NCBI GenBank assembly: GCA_003193925.1
Contig: PSPG01000013.1
Coordinates: forward strand, 1 to 47,040
Direction of reading: 5' to 3'
Source of the DNA: Candidatus Thalassarchaeum betae
Lineage (GTDB): Archaea > Thermoplasmatota > Poseidoniia > Poseidoniales > Thalassarchaeaceae
DNA: 47,040 nucleotides
Position 1 is the stretch's first letter. Each line of letters opens with the position of its first letter. Of the stretch, positions 1 through 10,804 are shown one piece after another. Made by a program: the position numbers and the translations under genes. The notes below the pieces were generated by a model. The model was not told where the DNA came from and searched no databases. It was given only the letters and a program-made list of their open reading frames with translations.

Positions 1-2570
<2,570 letters not shown>

Positions 2571-2677
2571 TTCTACAATCCCACCTTTGTGAGTCCTCTG
2601 GTGTCCAGGCATATCAATTCAGGTATCTCAGGCCACTCCGTCTCCCCGCAGGGCTGAGCGGCCTCAACCACTTACTA

Positions 2678-2695
2678 TGGTACCTGATAGTACCA
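2678..2695 (-). other. Stem-loop in the 23S leader
   Basis: TGGTAC at 2678-2683 and GTACCA at 2690-2695 form a perfect 6-bp stem around a 6-base loop. It lies between the candidate promoter and the 23S 5' end, so it is part of the pre-rRNA leader and could belong to a processing structure. The 3' flank needed to test a bulge-helix-bulge processing stem is outside the window. Confidence 0.35.
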
Positions 2696-2730
2696 AAGCG
2701 CACTAAATGCAGGTTGGCGACCTACCTTTG

Positions 2731-2740
2731 GTATTTGAAC
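2731..2740 (-). promoter_or_regulatory. Candidate TATA box for the 23S rRNA gene
   Basis: On the minus strand this reads GTTCAAATAC, the most TATA-like element between the upstream zinc-ribbon gene and the mature 23S 5' end. It would place transcription start near 2708 and give a leader of about 135 bases. With no 16S upstream, a dedicated promoter in this 215-base gap is expected. Assignment is by position and composition only. Confidence 0.35.
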
Positions 2741-2754
2741 TAAGCGGGATTCAC

Positions 2755-2774
2755 CCGCCCCCCTTAGGGGGCGG
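2755..2774 (-). terminator. GC-rich hairpin after the zinc-ribbon gene
   Basis: CCGCCCCC (2755-2762) and GGGGGCGG (2767-2774) form a perfect 8-bp stem with a 4-base loop, 11 bases beyond the stop codon of the minus-strand gene 2786-3115. No T-tract follows, so its role as terminator is uncertain. It could separate that gene from the rRNA transcription unit. Confidence 0.4.
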
Positions 2775-2785
2775 TGAAAGTAGGG

Positions 2786-3115
2786 TCAGTCATCATCGTT
2801 CTCTGGGATGTGATCCAAGCCGAATGCCAAGGAGGTAGAGGAGAGTGCCCCGGGGCTGTCCTCGAGGCCGAACAGCAAACTACCCTCAGCAGGGGGCTCG
2901 GGGGCCACGTCCAAGTCGAATGGGAGCTCAGAGGAAGCAGGTATCGAAGCGTCTCTGTCGAGGTCGAAAGGGAGGTCGATGGGCTCGGGCGAGGATTCTG
3001 TGTCAGAGTGCTCCAACTCGGTGACCGGGGCTGGTCCCGAGCCCTCGTCGCTGCCGCATGCAGGGCACGACGGGGAGCCGGCGGACACCAGTCCGCATAT
3101 CGGGCATTCGTACAC
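2786..3115 (-). CDS. Small zinc-ribbon protein with acidic LPFDLD-type repeats
   Basis: A 109-residue protein starting with GTG. The N-terminus is a zinc ribbon, with CPIC at residues 4-7 and CPAC at about 17-20. The rest is acidic, low in complexity and probably disordered, and carries four copies of a short hydrophobic motif: LPFDLD twice, then LLFGLED and LAFGLD, spaced about 15-25 residues apart. Such spacing suggests repeated docking peptides for one partner, but that is inference. I do not recognise a family. It follows the transporter gene by 57 bases on the same strand and could be cotranscribed with it. Overlapping frames on both strands are longer but have random-looking composition, so this frame is preferred for its zinc ribbon and repeat structure. 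Confidence 0.7.
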   Translation of the reverse strand: MYECPICGLVSAGSPSCPACGSDEGSGPAPVTELEHSDTESSPEPIDLPFDLDRDASIPASSELPFDLDVAPEPPAEGSLLFGLEDSPGALSSTSLAFGLDHIPENDDD

Positions 3116-3172
3116 TGGCCTCGCTGCCCGGACTCACGCTTCACGCTGTCGGAGAGTCGGTCAGGCGAGGCG

Positions 3173-4579
3173 TCAGAAGCTGGTGTAGAGGACGCCGTGG
3201 AAGACGATGATGAAGACGGACGCGATGATGCAGGTGATGACCATCACAGGCAGGCCCACCCTAGCCCACTCCGCAGTGGTGATCGGTCTCGGCCCGCGCT
3301 CGCTGATGGCTACGGTCATCACGTTGGCGCTGGAGCCGATGGGAGTGGCGTTGCCACCGAATCCAGCCCCCATGGCGAGAGCCCAGAACAGAGGTGCTAT
3401 GTCGATGCTCGGGTCGGCTTCGCCGATGCTTACGATCACTGGGATCATCGCGGCGGTGAAGGGGATGTTGTCGATGACCGCGCTGGCGATAGCCGAGACC
3501 CAGACGACAGCTACGGCGAGCATCACCTGGTTGCTACCGAAGTTGTCGTAGATCCAAAATGCCAGATCGGACATGTAGCCTACGTTGCCGACCGCTCCGA
3601 CTAGGATGAACAGGCCGGCGAAGAACAGCAGGGCGGCCCACTCGATCCTCTCGGTGACCATGTGCATGAGACCGCCCCTGAGCTCGTGGTCCTTAGGGCG
3701 GGCCGCGACGAGCGCCAGACCTGCTCCGGTCAGTGCGATGGCGTGGATCTCGATTTCTAGACCAAGGAACTCCTTGGCGGAGAATGTCATCACCGTCAGG
3801 AGCAGGATGGCCAAGGTGGTGTACATGAGCCTCTTGTCCTCGACGGCATCCCACTCGTCCTCGGCGAGGATGGAGTCCACATTCGCAGGCTTCGAGTCGG
3901 CCCAGTCGCGGTAGTACCAGCGCATGTAACCCAGCGTTACGATCCATGCCAGCAAAGTCAGGATGCCTAAGCGTAGCAGGAACCCGTTGAAGCCGAACAG
4001 GTGGTCGAGTCCGAGATTGGCTGCCTCGGTGGCTATCATCACATTAGGCGGGTCACCGACCATGGATGCGACGCCGCCTGTGTCGGAGAGGATGGCCTCG
4101 GCGATCAGAGGGGGTATTGGATTGATCTCCATCCTGTTGCAGATTCTCAGGGTGACTGGGGCGATGATGATGATTGCCGTGACGTTGTCGATGACCAGTG
4201 AGATCACGGTGGTGAAGGTGCCGAGCAGGACGATGAGTTTCCACGGGTCGCCCCCGCTCATCTTCGCCGCCTTTATGGCGATGAACTCGAAGAATCCGCA
4301 GAGCTCGAGGATGGCGGCGAAGACCATCATGCCAAGCAGTAGTCCGATTACCTCGAACTCGATCCAACCAAGCATCGTGTGTTCGAGAGAGTATGTTTTG
4401 ACCAACTCTCCAGCGCTATCGTAGACCTCGTGGAGGTGAAAGACACCGGTCGCATGACCGTATAGGAGCATGACCGTCGAACCGAACCAAGCCGCGATCG
4501 TGCGGTGTGTGGATTCGGACAGGATGAGTATGAATGACACTATGAAAACAGCCAGAACCACCTGTTCCTGACTGAGCAT
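3173..4579 (-). CDS. NhaD/ArsB-type ion transporter (probable Na+/H+ antiporter)
   Basis: A polytopic membrane protein of 468 residues in the ion-transporter superfamily that includes NhaD antiporters and ArsB. Family motifs are visible in both halves: DNVTAIIIIAP and GDPPNVMIA in the first, DNIPFTAAM and GGNATPIGSSANVM in the second. This two-fold arrangement of DN and G-N/P re-entrant motifs is typical. About eleven or twelve hydrophobic segments can be counted. The start at 4579 (MLSQEQ) is chosen over an in-frame ATG at 4621 because a TATA-like box at 4601-4610 lies 27 bases before it, which would exclude the longer start from the transcript. Sodium/proton exchange fits a marine cell; an arsenite or dicarboxylate substrate cannot be excluded. 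Confidence 0.88.
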   Translation of the reverse strand: MLSQEQVVLAVFIVSFILILSESTHRTIAAWFGSTVMLLYGHATGVFHLHEVYDSAGELVKTYSLEHTMLGWIEFEVIGLLLGMMVFAAILELCGFFEFIAIKAAKMSGGDPWKLIVLLGTFTTVISLVIDNVTAIIIIAPVTLRICNRMEINPIPPLIAEAILSDTGGVASMVGDPPNVMIATEAANLGLDHLFGFNGFLLRLGILTLLAWIVTLGYMRWYYRDWADSKPANVDSILAEDEWDAVEDKRLMYTTLAILLLTVMTFSAKEFLGLEIEIHAIALTGAGLALVAARPKDHELRGGLMHMVTERIEWAALLFFAGLFILVGAVGNVGYMSDLAFWIYDNFGSNQVMLAVAVVWVSAIASAVIDNIPFTAAMIPVIVSIGEADPSIDIAPLFWALAMGAGFGGNATPIGSSANVMTVAISERGPRPITTAEWARVGLPVMVITCIIASVFIIVFHGVLYTSF

Positions 4580-4600
4580 GGCTTGCCGACCATTGGGGCC

Positions 4601-4610
4601 TCTAAATAAG
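4601..4610 (-). promoter_or_regulatory. TATA box for the NhaD-type transporter
   Basis: The minus strand reads CTTATTTAGA, centred about 27 bases before the ATG at 4579. This is the archaeal spacing from TATA box to transcription start, so the mRNA is probably leaderless. Confidence 0.55.
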
Positions 4611-4654
4611 TGACCATGCAACCCTATCCTCGCAGAGGATAGTTTTTGGTGTCC

Positions 4655-4909
4655 TCAGTAGTTCCCAGACCAGAACACGGCGACGTTGCCTCGGTGGTGG
4701 ACCAACCTCGAGTCAGTGGCTTCTGCGAGGAGGCCGAACATCTCAGACCTCTCTGCAGCACCATTGGCCACTCCCCGATTGGCCTTCGCCTTCACTAGGC
4801 CACGCTTGGAGAGTTGGTCGCTGAGTTCCTGGACCACCGAGTCGGTGACCCCATCCTTGCCAATCCTGACGGTGACTGATGTCGTCTTATCCTTGGCCTG
4901 GCGCCGCAC
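4655..4909 (-). CDS. CRM/YhbY-domain RNA-binding protein
   Basis: An 84-residue protein with a GTG start. It matches the CRM (YhbY) fold: RIGKDGVTDSVVQELSDQL followed by KRGLVKAK, then the C-terminal strand with FGLLAEATDSRLVHHRGN. The family binds structured RNA, and bacterial members associate with pre-50S ribosomes. It lies 19 bases downstream of the RNase P subunit gene on the same strand, an association common in archaea that supports a role in RNA processing. The frame ahead of the GTG overlaps the end of the RNase P gene and offers no better start. Confidence 0.85.
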   Translation of the reverse strand: MRRQAKDKTTSVTVRIGKDGVTDSVVQELSDQLSKRGLVKAKANRGVANGAAERSEMFGLLAEATDSRLVHHRGNVAVFWSGNY

Positions 4910-4928
4910 GGAGTCGGGGATGCCGGGG

Positions 4929-5267
4929 CTAATCAGAATCGCCCCCCGAGAAGTCCAGGCCAGAGCGCTTGATTCTGCCGCAGTTCTCGCAGGTTATGAC
5001 GAGCATGCCCCCTGTGATCCGGGTTCGGGCGGTGCGCCCGGGAATCAGGGCTGATTCGCAGCCCCGGCAGATCAGTCGCGAGGTGCCGGAGTCAGGACGC
5101 TCGCCGTGACGCTTGCCTATGCGGAGTATGTCACGCGCGGCGGCGTCGGCGAGCCGAGGGTCGATGGCATCGGAGTCCTTCAGCAGGGATGACAGCTCGT
5201 CGACGGCCCTCGAGGCCCTCCTCTTCCTCTTCGAGTCCCTACTGCCATGACGGCGCGGCTTCGTCAT
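4929..5267 (-). CDS. rnp4: RNase P protein component 4 (Rpp21/Rpr2)
   Basis: A 112-residue zinc-ribbon subunit of archaeal RNase P, which trims the 5' leader from pre-tRNA. A basic N-terminus (MTKPRRHGSRDSKRKRR) and a helical region ending ARDILRIGKRHG precede the zinc ribbon, whose cysteines are C67, C70, C93 and C96 (ICRGC and ITCENCG). The start at 5267 is preferred to an in-frame ATG at 5285 because a GAGGTCAGG sequence overlaps the adk stop codon and serves as Shine-Dalgarno site. Translation is probably coupled to adk, whose stop lies 7 bases upstream. Confidence 0.9.
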   Translation of the reverse strand: MTKPRRHGSRDSKRKRRASRAVDELSSLLKDSDAIDPRLADAAARDILRIGKRHGERPDSGTSRLICRGCESALIPGRTARTRITGGMLVITCENCGRIKRSGLDFSGGDSD

Positions 5268-5274
5268 CCTGACC

Positions 5275-5901
5275 TCACAGGGCACCGGAGAGGGCTTCCT
5301 CTATGGCCATGCCGACTTCGTCGATCGAGCGGTCTCCGTCGATTCTGACCAGCAGGCCCTTCTGCGCGTACCAGTCGGCTAACGGGGCCGTCTGCTGGTG
5401 GTAAGCCGAGAGCCGTTTCCTGACGGTCTGCTCGTTGTCGTCCTCGCGCTGGATGAGACGGCTGGATATCCCGGAGGGAGCCGGATTGAAGGCGACATGG
5501 TAGATGTCGCCGGTCTCGGGGTCCATCCTCCTGCCGACGATGCGCTCGACTACCGCATCGTCCGGGACCTCGATTGAGATGACGGCGTAGACCTCTGCCA
5601 CCTTCGACAGGGCCTCGGCCTGGGGGATGGTGCGTGGGTAGCCGTCGAACAGGACCCCCGAGGAGGCGTCATCGTCCTGCAGCCTCTCGGCAATTAGCCC
5701 GATGATGATGACGTCGGGCACGAGGAGCCCGGCGTCCACGTAGCCCTTGGCCTCCATACCTAGCTCGGAGCCAGCGGCCACCGCGGCGCGGAGCATGTCG
5801 CCAGTCGATATCTGAGGCTTCCCGGTGCGAACGACGATCCTGCCCGCTTGCGTCCCCTTGCCCGCGCCCGGGGGGCCGAACAGGACGACTGAGCCGCTCA
5901 T
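5275..5901 (-). CDS. adk: Adenylate kinase (bacterial-type)
   Basis: A 208-residue enzyme that interconverts ATP plus AMP and two ADP. It has the P-loop GPPGAGKGT (residues 9-17), the AMP-binding STGDMLRAAV and DGYPRT segments, and the LID-domain start GRRMDPETGDIYH. The LID has no zinc cysteines. Length and motifs match the bacterial adenylate kinase family rather than the shorter archaeal AdkA type, which suggests an old transfer. It starts the adk-rnp4-yhbY operon. A TATA-like element lies about 28 bases before the ATG. Confidence 0.95.
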   Translation of the reverse strand: MSGSVVLFGPPGAGKGTQAGRIVVRTGKPQISTGDMLRAAVAAGSELGMEAKGYVDAGLLVPDVIIIGLIAERLQDDDASSGVLFDGYPRTIPQAEALSKVAEVYAVISIEVPDDAVVERIVGRRMDPETGDIYHVAFNPAPSGISSRLIQREDDNEQTVRKRLSAYHQQTAPLADWYAQKGLLVRIDGDRSIDEVGMAIEEALSGAL

Positions 5902-5924
5902 CGGCTCGACGGACGTGGCGTGGG

Positions 5925-5934
5925 TGATAAGTCA
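5925..5934 (-). promoter_or_regulatory. Candidate TATA box for adk
   Basis: The minus strand reads TGACTTATCA, centred about 28 bases before the adk ATG at 5901 in the 41-base gap after the subtilase gene. It suggests that adk-rnp4-yhbY is a separate leaderless transcription unit. Confidence 0.4.
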
Positions 5935-5942
5935 AGCGCAGC

Positions 5943-8900
5943 CTATGGCTTGTTCTGCTCCCACCACAGGTGGCCATAAGCTACCCACTGCTCCATGGTC
6001 CAACCCTCGGGAAGCCCGCCGAGTGGCAAGGGGTGAGACCCCTCAGGAGACGAGGGGGGCTTCAGCGACGGGGACGACTGGGCGATGGCGGTTTGGACCT
6101 CTTCATCACTGACCCCACCCGTCATGACCTCTCCCGAAGCGGATGTGTCTAGGGCAGCGGCCTTGCGCTCGGACTGGGTTCCAGCGAGGAGGGCGGAGCC
6201 GGGCGGAATCAGCTCCTCCTCGGGCCTGAGCGACGACTCGGACGACCTGCGCATCCTGACGCCTGCGGCCACGACCGAGCCGAGCAGCGTGAGGAAGACC
6301 AGCGCCAAGGTCCAGTTAGGCAGTCCCAGATAGTCAAGCAGACCGCCAAGGCCACCGCGTGAGGACTCCCTTGCCTTGCTCACCCCCACCTCCAAGGTTC
6401 CGTCGGTGACAGTGGTGCTCGCGTCGCTGCCCGTCGAGTTCGCGAGGAGAGTGATTTCAGTCAGTCCGTGAGCGGCGTCGTCACCGGGGACCGCGGTGAC
6501 TGTGACCACCGCGGATTCGCCCGCACCCAGCGCTAGGATTGATGACGGACTGACTTCTATGGTCCAGTCATTGGGGCCGATTGCCTCGATATCGATATCG
6601 CTGACGGTATTGCCAAGATTGGTGACAACGACTTCGAAGGAGTCGCCTTCGGAGCCGATGTCCTCGATAGCCGTGGAATCGAAGGAGAGTCCGATCCAGA
6701 TCGAGGGCACCACTTCTATGGCCATCTCGACGGTGTATACGGAGGTCTCACCACTGGGAGTGGTTGCCTCGATGATGACTGAGACTGTCTGCTCAAGTGG
6801 CCCTGCAGGAAGGCTGCCGGGTAGGTCGACACCGACGGAGATGGTCGCCTCCCTGTTCATATCCATAGAGAAGTCCTTGCCGGACAGGAAGCCGCCCGAC
6901 CAGTCTGCAGGCAGGCTGCCCATCGTCAGGCTGACGGACAATTCGACGTTTCCTATGTTGTGAGCGAGGATGTCAGCAGTCCCCGGGCGCCCGAGGGCGA
7001 TGGACATGGTTTCATCCCATGACAGGTCCAATGCCGCGATCTCCTGCACCACGAGACGAGTGGCATTGGTGACGGTAGGGCCGTCGGCTAGGGTCGTGCG
7101 GATGGTGATGGTGTTGGAGTCCCCCATCTCTGCGGCCGGAGGCACGATGGTGACGATGGTGACTGATTTCGAGGAGCCCGCGACTATGTCGAGGGAGATC
7201 TTCTCCGATTGCACGTCGCTTCCCTCAGTGAGCTGGATGGGCCAGCTGTTCAGGGACGAGAACGCCTGGACGACGAACTGCATGGGCACGTTACCCTGGT
7301 TGGATACGACCAATTCGGTGGATATGGTGTCGCTGTTCAGGACGAATCTCGGCAGAGCGAGGGGCAGGGGGCCGAGCGCGGCTCCGTCTGAGTCGAACAA
7401 CTCCGGAGAGAAGTCGAGGCTCTCGAATACCTCGACCGTGGTATGCTCGTTAGTCTGCAGACTCGGATCGTTGACCGAGGTGGTGATGCACTCGACGTCC
7501 TCGGTGGTGCCTGCCGCGGGCTCGCCATCTTGGGCCGTAGGGACCTTGATACGTATCTGCAGGGGCAGGAACTGCAGTCGGTTCAGCGGCTCGAGCGTCA
7601 ACTCGGAGGACTGGCTGTTGCCGAGGTGTATGGTCCAGCGCTCAGTGGTCTCGCAACTGACGGTGTACTGCGTCGGGCCGTTGCCCGTGTTCTTGATGGA
7701 GAGAGAGAAGACGGCGAAATCACCGGGCTCGGCGCCTAGGCCCCCGGTCCCAGCGACTAGGGTGAACAGGCCCTCCACTCTCTCCACGATAACGGTGAGC
7801 CTGATGCTGTGGGCTACGGTGGGGGCGTTCGTGTCAAACAGGGTCAAGTCGGAGACGAAAGTCCCCGGGAGGGCATAGACGGCGTCGGACGGGTTCGAGA
7901 TGTCGGTGTCCATATCCGACATGTTGAGAGTGACCACGATGCGATCCCCCTCCTCTCCAAAGGGAGCCAGCGTCCACGGTCCGGACTCGTTAATCAACTT
8001 CCACCACTCGTCCTGAGGCTGATACAGAACGCCGTCGTTGCTCAGTAACTGCACAGGCGAAACGCTCAGCCCGACCGATATCTGCGAGGTTCCCTCGTTG
8101 CGCATCTCGAGCTCGAAGAGTACCCAGCTCGCCGTCCTCGGGTCGAGTGTGCGGGTCTTGGCCTGCTCTAACTCGGCCGGGTTGTTGGGCACGGTGCCGT
8201 CCTCCAGCAGAGGCGTGAGTCGAACGCCTATCTGCGAGACGTTGATGAGCAGTAGGATGCGATTGTTGTCGACACCGTTGACCTCGTCGTTCAGCTCTTC
8301 GACCTCTGATGCGGAGTCCAGTCGTAACTCCAACGTGTGGAGTCCTGTCGTAGAGAAGGAGTGCGGGAACGACAGCGAGTCCAGCATCCCCCCGTCCAGC
8401 GAGGAGCGTCCGGAGGTGTGGATGACGACTCCGTCAGTGATGTCCTCGATCTCGATCGAGTAGGCGCCGGTGGGCGCTGCGGCTTGGTTCTTCCACGCCG
8501 CCTCGACGAGGAAGGTGTCCCCCTGAAGGGGGCTCTCCACAGAACTCGACAGCGAGCCCGGGAAGACGGTGAGATCGGAGTCCTCGCGCTCGACGGCCAA
8601 GCCGCTCAGCACGAGGGCGAAGTCCTGCATACCGCCCCCGGCGTGTCCGACCTCGATGGTCCAGACACCCGTCGGACCTGCCGGCAGGCGTATCCTCTCG
8701 ATGTTGTTCAGGCGGTCTGCCGAGCCACCGGTTACACTCATGCCGTTGGCGAAGTCATTGCCGAGGTACTCGGTGCCATCGGGGGAAGTCGCCTTGAGAT
8801 CCAGATCATTGACCAGCCTCGGCGCGCTTTGGTCGGCTACAGCCGAGCCCTCTCTGTCGTTCCAGACGAGGGTGATGTCCATTCCCGATGCTCCGTCCAC

Positions 8901-10727
8901 GTCGAACGTGTAGAGGAAACTGTGACCAGGCAGGAGCTCTCGGGAGTAGTCGTACATCACGGAGAGCGCCTGGCCACTGGAAGTCGGGTAGAGGCTGTTT
9001 GCGAGGTCCAGCTGACCCCATCCCTCCATCGCATTGGGCACGTCTGCTGCCCCGATGTCCTCGGCGCCGTTGATCATGATGGCTCGAATCAGGTCGGAGC
9101 GCGGCTCGCTGATGCCTTCGTATTCCCTGAGGTACTGTCTGACCATGGCGGCCGCTCCTGCGGCCACGGGCGTGGCCATCGAGGACCCGTTGAGCGTCAT
9201 GTACAGTGGAGTGGTGCCGTCGCTGTGGGTGGCGCTGGAGCACGAGCCTCCATTGGCGAACTGAGCCTCCTCGGCTCTGGCCGAGCATATCATCACCCCG
9301 GGCGCGACCAAGTCGGGCTTGATGCGCCCGTCAAGGGTGGTACCTCTAGATGAGAAGCCAGCGACGGAGCCCTCGGCCGTGCTGCCGTAAGCGCCGGTCG
9401 TGGAAGCCCCCACCGTGAGCACGTTCTTCGCCGTCCCGGGGGGGGTGACGCTGTTCCCGCCGCTGGAGCCCAGATCGCCAGCGGAGAAGAGGACGAGGAA
9501 GCGCGGGTAGTCCACTATGAAAGAGTCGGCGGACCTCGAGTCGGAGCTATACTCGCCGACCAGGTTCTCGTTGCCCCAGCTGTTGGTCTGTATGCGCGCG
9601 CTGTTCTGCCATGCGTGGCTGAACATATCGTAGAGGGAGCCCCAGCGAGCGAGCAGCCCCGAACTGTCGGCTTCGAGCTGGTAGAAGTGGAAGGTGGCGG
9701 CTGGGACCATGCCGACGGTGGTGGAGTCGCCCGAGCCGTCGCCCAGCAGGGTCGCGGTTACGTGAGTGCCGTGCCCGCTGTTCCTGTCGAGGGCGGAGTT
9801 ATCCGGGCCGAACTGATGATATATGGCCCGAATCCTATTGCCGAAGTCACCGTGGTCACCATCGAGCCCGGTATCCGAGATGGCGAGCACTTCCCCACTT
9901 CCGTTCAGAGTGTTACCCGAGCTGAGGAAGGTCGAATCGATGCCGCCTATAGCACGCGCGTTATCATTGTGGATGGTGATCTGAGAGGCGGAGCCGACAT
10001 GGAGAATCCTGCCGTCCATGGCGAGGACGGGAATCCAGGCGGCATCGACCGAGCGCGGTTGGCACAGGTAGGCGTCACAGACGCCTCGAGGTCCGATCTC
10101 TCCTGAGATCGACTCGAGGTCCTGTGACAGGGCCGCGAGCTCCTCGGACCTGAGGTCGGGAGAGGGAGTGATGTCGAGATCGACCACGATGCCCTGACGG
10201 CCTGCCAGAGGGACCAACTCAGAGGAGACTCGCCACGCTATCGGCAGTTGGCCGGCCCACCTGACGCTGGGCAGCCTGCCGAGCTCTCCGATGATGGCAT
10301 CGATACGCTGGGAGTCCACGCGGATGACCACGGTGTCGTCGGGGACGACGTCTATCACAGAGACGCCCATGGCGGAGAGGGACTCCTGCAGCGGAGTCAT
10401 GTCCGCGCTAGTCGACTGGACCAGTAGCATCCCTGTGCGTTGCATGGCAGATGGGTCGTACAGGGTCTCGGGGCCGAGCGGGATTACGTCCCTGATTGGG
10501 TCGAAGGAGCCGAATGGCGAGTGTATCACCCCAGAGGCTTCTCGCAGGGAGTAGGTCGATGGCCTGACGACTGAGATGGAGGTCCAGGAATGAGACTCGG
10601 TCGATGTCACCTCACCTATCTCGGAGACCGGTAATTCAGCGTCTTCGGAGACGCTGGCTAGCACCCCTCCCCATGTGGATAGGAGCAATGCTGCGAGTAC
10701 AGGTATGACCAAGCGTACGCTAGTCAT
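5943..10727 (-). CDS. Giant membrane-anchored subtilisin-family serine protease
   Basis: A 1594-residue S8 peptidase. After a signal peptide (residues 1-25) comes an I9-like propeptide region with GMLLVQSTSADMTPLQESL. The catalytic triad is complete: Asp near 285 in ISDTGLDGDHGDF, His near 322 in SGHGTHVTAT, and Ser near 516 in NGSSMATPVAAGAA. The following region (about 595-720) resembles the jelly-roll domain of KP-43-type subtilases, with NDLDLKATSPDG and DRLNNIERIRLP. About 700 residues of repeated CARDB/NEW3-like beta-sandwich domains follow. A single TM helix near 1466-1490 leads to a cytoplasmic tail ending in LPEGWTMEQWVAYGHLWW. The protease should stand off the cell surface on its beta-domain stalk and degrade extracellular protein. 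Confidence 0.93.
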   Translation of the reverse strand: MTSVRLVIPVLAALLLSTWGGVLASVSEDAELPVSEIGEVTSTESHSWTSISVVRPSTYSLREASGVIHSPFGSFDPIRDVIPLGPETLYDPSAMQRTGMLLVQSTSADMTPLQESLSAMGVSVIDVVPDDTVVIRVDSQRIDAIIGELGRLPSVRWAGQLPIAWRVSSELVPLAGRQGIVVDLDITPSPDLRSEELAALSQDLESISGEIGPRGVCDAYLCQPRSVDAAWIPVLAMDGRILHVGSASQITIHNDNARAIGGIDSTFLSSGNTLNGSGEVLAISDTGLDGDHGDFGNRIRAIYHQFGPDNSALDRNSGHGTHVTATLLGDGSGDSTTVGMVPAATFHFYQLEADSSGLLARWGSLYDMFSHAWQNSARIQTNSWGNENLVGEYSSDSRSADSFIVDYPRFLVLFSAGDLGSSGGNSVTPPGTAKNVLTVGASTTGAYGSTAEGSVAGFSSRGTTLDGRIKPDLVAPGVMICSARAEEAQFANGGSCSSATHSDGTTPLYMTLNGSSMATPVAAGAAAMVRQYLREYEGISEPRSDLIRAIMINGAEDIGAADVPNAMEGWGQLDLANSLYPTSSGQALSVMYDYSRELLPGHSFLYTFDVDGASGMDITLVWNDREGSAVADQSAPRLVNDLDLKATSPDGTEYLGNDFANGMSVTGGSADRLNNIERIRLPAGPTGVWTIEVGHAGGGMQDFALVLSGLAVEREDSDLTVFPGSLSSSVESPLQGDTFLVEAAWKNQAAAPTGAYSIEIEDITDGVVIHTSGRSSLDGGMLDSLSFPHSFSTTGLHTLELRLDSASEVEELNDEVNGVDNNRILLLINVSQIGVRLTPLLEDGTVPNNPAELEQAKTRTLDPRTASWVLFELEMRNEGTSQISVGLSVSPVQLLSNDGVLYQPQDEWWKLINESGPWTLAPFGEEGDRIVVTLNMSDMDTDISNPSDAVYALPGTFVSDLTLFDTNAPTVAHSIRLTVIVERVEGLFTLVAGTGGLGAEPGDFAVFSLSIKNTGNGPTQYTVSCETTERWTIHLGNSQSSELTLEPLNRLQFLPLQIRIKVPTAQDGEPAAGTTEDVECITTSVNDPSLQTNEHTTVEVFESLDFSPELFDSDGAALGPLPLALPRFVLNSDTISTELVVSNQGNVPMQFVVQAFSSLNSWPIQLTEGSDVQSEKISLDIVAGSSKSVTIVTIVPPAAEMGDSNTITIRTTLADGPTVTNATRLVVQEIAALDLSWDETMSIALGRPGTADILAHNIGNVELSVSLTMGSLPADWSGGFLSGKDFSMDMNREATISVGVDLPGSLPAGPLEQTVSVIIEATTPSGETSVYTVEMAIEVVPSIWIGLSFDSTAIEDIGSEGDSFEVVVTNLGNTVSDIDIEAIGPNDWTIEVSPSSILALGAGESAVVTVTAVPGDDAAHGLTEITLLANSTGSDASTTVTDGTLEVGVSKARESSRGGLGGLLDYLGLPNWTLALVFLTLLGSVVAAGVRMRRSSESSLRPEEELIPPGSALLAGTQSERKAAALDTSASGEVMTGGVSDEEVQTAIAQSSPSLKPPSSPEGSHPLPLGGLPEGWTMEQWVAYGHLWWEQNKP

Positions 10728-10749
10728 GAATACAGCCGACTCACGGGGG

Positions 10750-10757
10750 CTTTTTGA
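10750..10757 (-). promoter_or_regulatory. TATA-like box for the subtilase gene
   Basis: The minus strand reads TCAAAAAG, centred 26-27 bases before the ATG at 10727, in the 77-base gap behind the GAPDH gene. No Shine-Dalgarno site precedes the ATG, so the mRNA is probably leaderless. Confidence 0.45.
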
Positions 10758-10804
10758 CCGTTCACGCTAGGTGTATGCTTGTGCTCACTACCTTGGAGTC
10801 GCCT

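Noticed and set aside
2774-3604. A 276-codon plus-strand frame
   Set aside because: It is antisense to the zinc-ribbon gene and the transporter; its composition follows the complementary codons and shows no domain.
8337-9353. A 338-codon plus-strand frame, plus others of 60-300 codons across 6000-10500
   Set aside because: They are antisense shadows of the high-GC subtilase gene, without start context or protein features.
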